From assembly GCA_038325665.1 (NCBI GenBank), contig JBBQJF010000342.1, positions 1-5,827 of the forward strand: a stretch of DNA of 5,827 nucleotides. The letters are read 5' to 3'. This stretch comes from CAUJGQ01 sp038325665. Its GTDB lineage: Bacteria > Chloroflexota > Dehalococcoidia > CAUJGQ01. Positions 4,632 to 5,827 of the stretch are shown piece by piece. The notes beneath the pieces are model-generated. The model saw nothing but the letters and a program-made list of their open reading frames with translations, did no database searches and had not been told where the DNA came from. The translations under genes and the position numbers were made by a program. Numbering within the stretch: position 1 is the first letter of the stretch; each line of letters starts with the position of its first letter.

Positions 4632-4650
4632 GCCCGGCTCTATACCGGGC
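4632..4650. terminator. Shared bidirectional hairpin between convergent genes
   Basis: GCCCGG (4632-4637) pairs with CCGGGC (4645-4650) around the 7-nt loop CTCTATA. It lies 4 nt after the hydrolase stop, and the response-regulator stop (TAG on the minus strand, 4642-4640) falls inside the loop. The arms are symmetric, so it could act in both directions. No T-tract is present on either side. Confidence 0.45.
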
Positions 4651-5038
4651 TGGCCGCGTGGCACAGACGCTCGATGCACGCGAGGAGTTCGTCGATGTCA
4701 AACGGCTTGAGCAGCACGCCCGTGCCACGGCGCAGCAACCGCTCGGCGGCGCCATCCACCTCTTGAATCGCGCCGGTACACAGCAGGACGGGAAGTGTGC
4801 CGCGTTCCGCGTCCCCGTCGAGCATGTCGAGTACCGCGAAGGGCGGCGCACCCGGCATGCGTACGTCGCTGATGATCAGGTCCCGACCCGGTCGCAGCGT
4901 CGCGATTCCGTCGCGGGCGGCGTCGAGCGTCTGGGCCACTGACACCGTATACCCCTCGGCGGTAAGCAGGCTGCGCATGAACCCGAGATATTCGGGGGCG
5001 TCATCGATAACGAGAATCCGCCGGCCTGAATCGTCCAT
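4640..5038 (-). CDS. Single-domain (CheY/Spo0F-like) response regulator
   Basis: This 132-aa protein consists only of a receiver (REC) domain. Strand RRILVIDD (6-13) ends in the acidic pair Asp12/Asp13, which binds Mg2+. The phosphoacceptor is Asp58 (IISDVRMPG, 55-63), the conserved Thr is Thr88 (LLCTGA), and the conserved Lys is Lys111 in L-L-K-P-F (109-113). All catalytic positions are intact and no DNA-binding output follows, so it should signal through protein contacts or a phosphorelay. The ATG at 5038 fits the usual start of REC domains just before the first strand. A weak AGG (5049-5047) lies 8 nt upstream. The open frame extends to 5422, but that part has no REC homology and covers the gap and the sensor gene antisense. 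It lies downstream of a PAS/DHp-like gene on the same strand, its likely partner. Confidence 0.88.
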   Translation of the reverse strand: MDDSGRRILVIDDAPEYLGFMRSLLTAEGYTVSVAQTLDAARDGIATLRPGRDLIISDVRMPGAPPFAVLDMLDGDAERGTLPVLLCTGAIQEVDGAAERLLRRGTGVLLKPFDIDELLACIERLCHAASPV

Positions 5039-5113
5039 CAGAACTGCCTGGGAATAAGAATCAGCACCGACCGTGCCGGCGCTCCTTCCTAGTATCGCAC
5101 GAGAAGAGCCATC

Positions 5114-5119
5114 ACTATA
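5114..5119 (-). promoter_or_regulatory. Possible -10 box for the response-regulator gene inside a palindrome
   Basis: The perfect 10-bp palindrome CACTATAGTG (5113-5122) contains TATAGT (5/6 to TATAAT) read on the minus strand. It lies about 75 bp before the response-regulator start. A small CCGCC/GGCGG dyad (5129-5133/5136-5140) covers the -35 area, but no good -35 box is seen. It could allow separate transcription of the regulator or be a binding site. Confidence 0.28.
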
Positions 5120-5189
5120 GTGCCGTAACCGCCTTGGCGGACCACAATATGCACGGGAACGGCACGCGCGAACCGGCCGGCCCCACCGC

Positions 5190-5827
5190 TCACTCCTCCG
5201 AGGCGATGTCGCCCAATTTGTCCACGGCACTGACCAGCTCATCGATCTGCGGCAAGACATGCTCGCCAACAAGCGAGGCTGGCGCGCGACCCGCGAGCAT
5301 CCACGGGCGGTGGGCGATGACTTGCAAGTAGCCGGAGATAGGCGCGAGTAGACTCCGGAGGTTCGCGCGCAATTCGTGGAGCGCACGCCGTCGATCCGCC
5401 TCCTGTCGCCGTACTTGTTCAAGCTCCGCGCGCAACCGGTCGCGCTCGTTGGTGATGGCCTGAAGCTCGTTGCTGTCGACCAGTAGCACCATCACACCGT
5501 CGTAACCACCGACGTGTACCGGCTCCACCTCGATCACCCAGCAAAATGATGTGGCAACGCCGCGCACGTCACAATCGAACAGGTACCGCGGTTCACGCCA
5601 CGGAGTTCTGTCCCGCGCGGCTCGCTCAAGCACGGGTCCTAGCCCGTTTGTCGCGGGGGGAAGTATCTCGGTGGCATGCCGGCCCTCTAACTCCTCGCGG
5701 GGGTGGCCGAGAAATTCGTCACCGGCCGGGGCGGCATAGCGGCAAATCAAATCACGGTCAAACAGCAACACGTCGAGCGGCGTTCGACGGAGCAGCATGT
5801 CCAGGATCGGCTCCCGGTCGGAGGCGG
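5190..5827 (-). CDS. PAS-domain sensor with coiled coil and DHp-like tail, no ATPase domain (5' end outside window)
   Basis: The frame stays open through the right window edge, and the residues before the internal Met at 5798 (A-S-D-R-E-P-I-L-D) continue the PAS fold smoothly. The start is therefore outside and the entry is partial. Counting from that Met: a PAS domain at about 1-110 (LDVLLFDRDLICRYAAP, then a C-terminal sheet ending GVMVLLVDS); a charged coiled coil at about 111-145; then a histidine-kinase dimerisation-like helix pair. Its H-box-like H-E-L-R-A-N-L (141-147) is followed by PISGYLQVI (153-161), and the second helix is LPQIDELVSAVDKLGD (182-197). The protein then stops, so the HATPase_c catalytic domain is absent. 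Frame and codon use look normal up to the TGA, so I see no frameshift. It lies 151 bp upstream of the single-domain response regulator. Likely a sensory adaptor or phosphotransfer partner needing another kinase. Confidence 0.78.
   Translation of the reverse strand, partial: ASDREPILDMLLRRTPLDVLLFDRDLICRYAAPAGDEFLGHPREELEGRHATEILPPATNGLGPVLERAARDRTPWREPRYLFDCDVRGVATSFCWVIEVEPVHVGGYDGVMVLLVDSNELQAITNERDRLRAELEQVRRQEADRRRALHELRANLRSLLAPISGYLQVIAHRPWMLAGRAPASLVGEHVLPQIDELVSAVDKLGDIASEE

Noticed and set aside
5039..5422. N-terminal extension of the response-regulator frame
   Set aside because: It has no similarity to REC or other domains, and part of it is antisense to the PAS protein's coding tail. 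REC domains normally begin a few residues before the first strand, as with the ATG at 5038.
1..5827. CRISPR array, insertion sequence, rRNA or tRNA gene
   Set aside because: I found no regularly spaced identical repeats, transposase, conserved rRNA sequence or complete tRNA cloverleaf on either strand.

Overview
The window is GC-rich bacterial DNA carrying a small polyhydroxyalkanoate (PHA) synthesis locus, a monocistronic alpha/beta hydrolase gene, and a convergent two-gene signalling unit. Bacterial-type Shine-Dalgarno sites and sigma70-like promoters (perfect TTGACA boxes) are visible. A class III-type PhaC paired with unusually short PhaE-like partners fits Chloroflexota (for example Thermomicrobia relatives) best. 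That assignment is inferred from protein character only, and no marker gene is present to confirm it.

Layout, left to right. (1) Positions 1-32 probably hold the first codons of a leftward gene, with a TTGACA promoter and a palindrome in its leader. (2) phaE1-like gene (502-873, +, 123 aa), preceded by a long non-coding stretch and followed at once by a GC-rich hairpin. (3) A 722-bp gap with several inverted repeats and, near its right end, a strong promoter plus a 27-bp dyad. (4) phaE2-like gene (1596-2075, +, 159 aa) and phaC (2072-3199, +, 375 aa), overlapping by ATGA and clearly one operon. (5) A 666-bp gap packed with hairpins, including a roughly 140-bp nested inverted-repeat element, ending in a promoter whose -10 is overlapped by a perfect 19-bp palindrome. 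(6) A GHSLGG alpha/beta hydrolase (3866-4627, +). (7) Facing it on the minus strand: a single-domain response regulator (4640-5038) and, upstream of it, a PAS protein with a coiled coil and a DHp-like tail but no ATPase domain (5190 to past the window end).

How the genes fit together. PhaC polymerises hydroxyacyl-CoA. Class III enzymes need a PhaE partner, and here there are two short paralogous candidates, one coupled to phaC and one under separate expression. The monomer-supply genes (phaA, phaB, phaJ) are not in the window. The hydrolase could be a lipase/esterase, possibly acting on PHA or lipids, but only proximity suggests a link. The signalling pair has no visible output domain or kinase catalytic domain, so it must work with partners encoded elsewhere.

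Points most worth following: the two short PhaE paralogs, with an internal Trp-rich repeat in PhaE2; distinct palindromic operator candidates at three promoters; the nested inverted-repeat element after phaC; and the ATPase-less PAS/DHp protein next to a CheY-like regulator.
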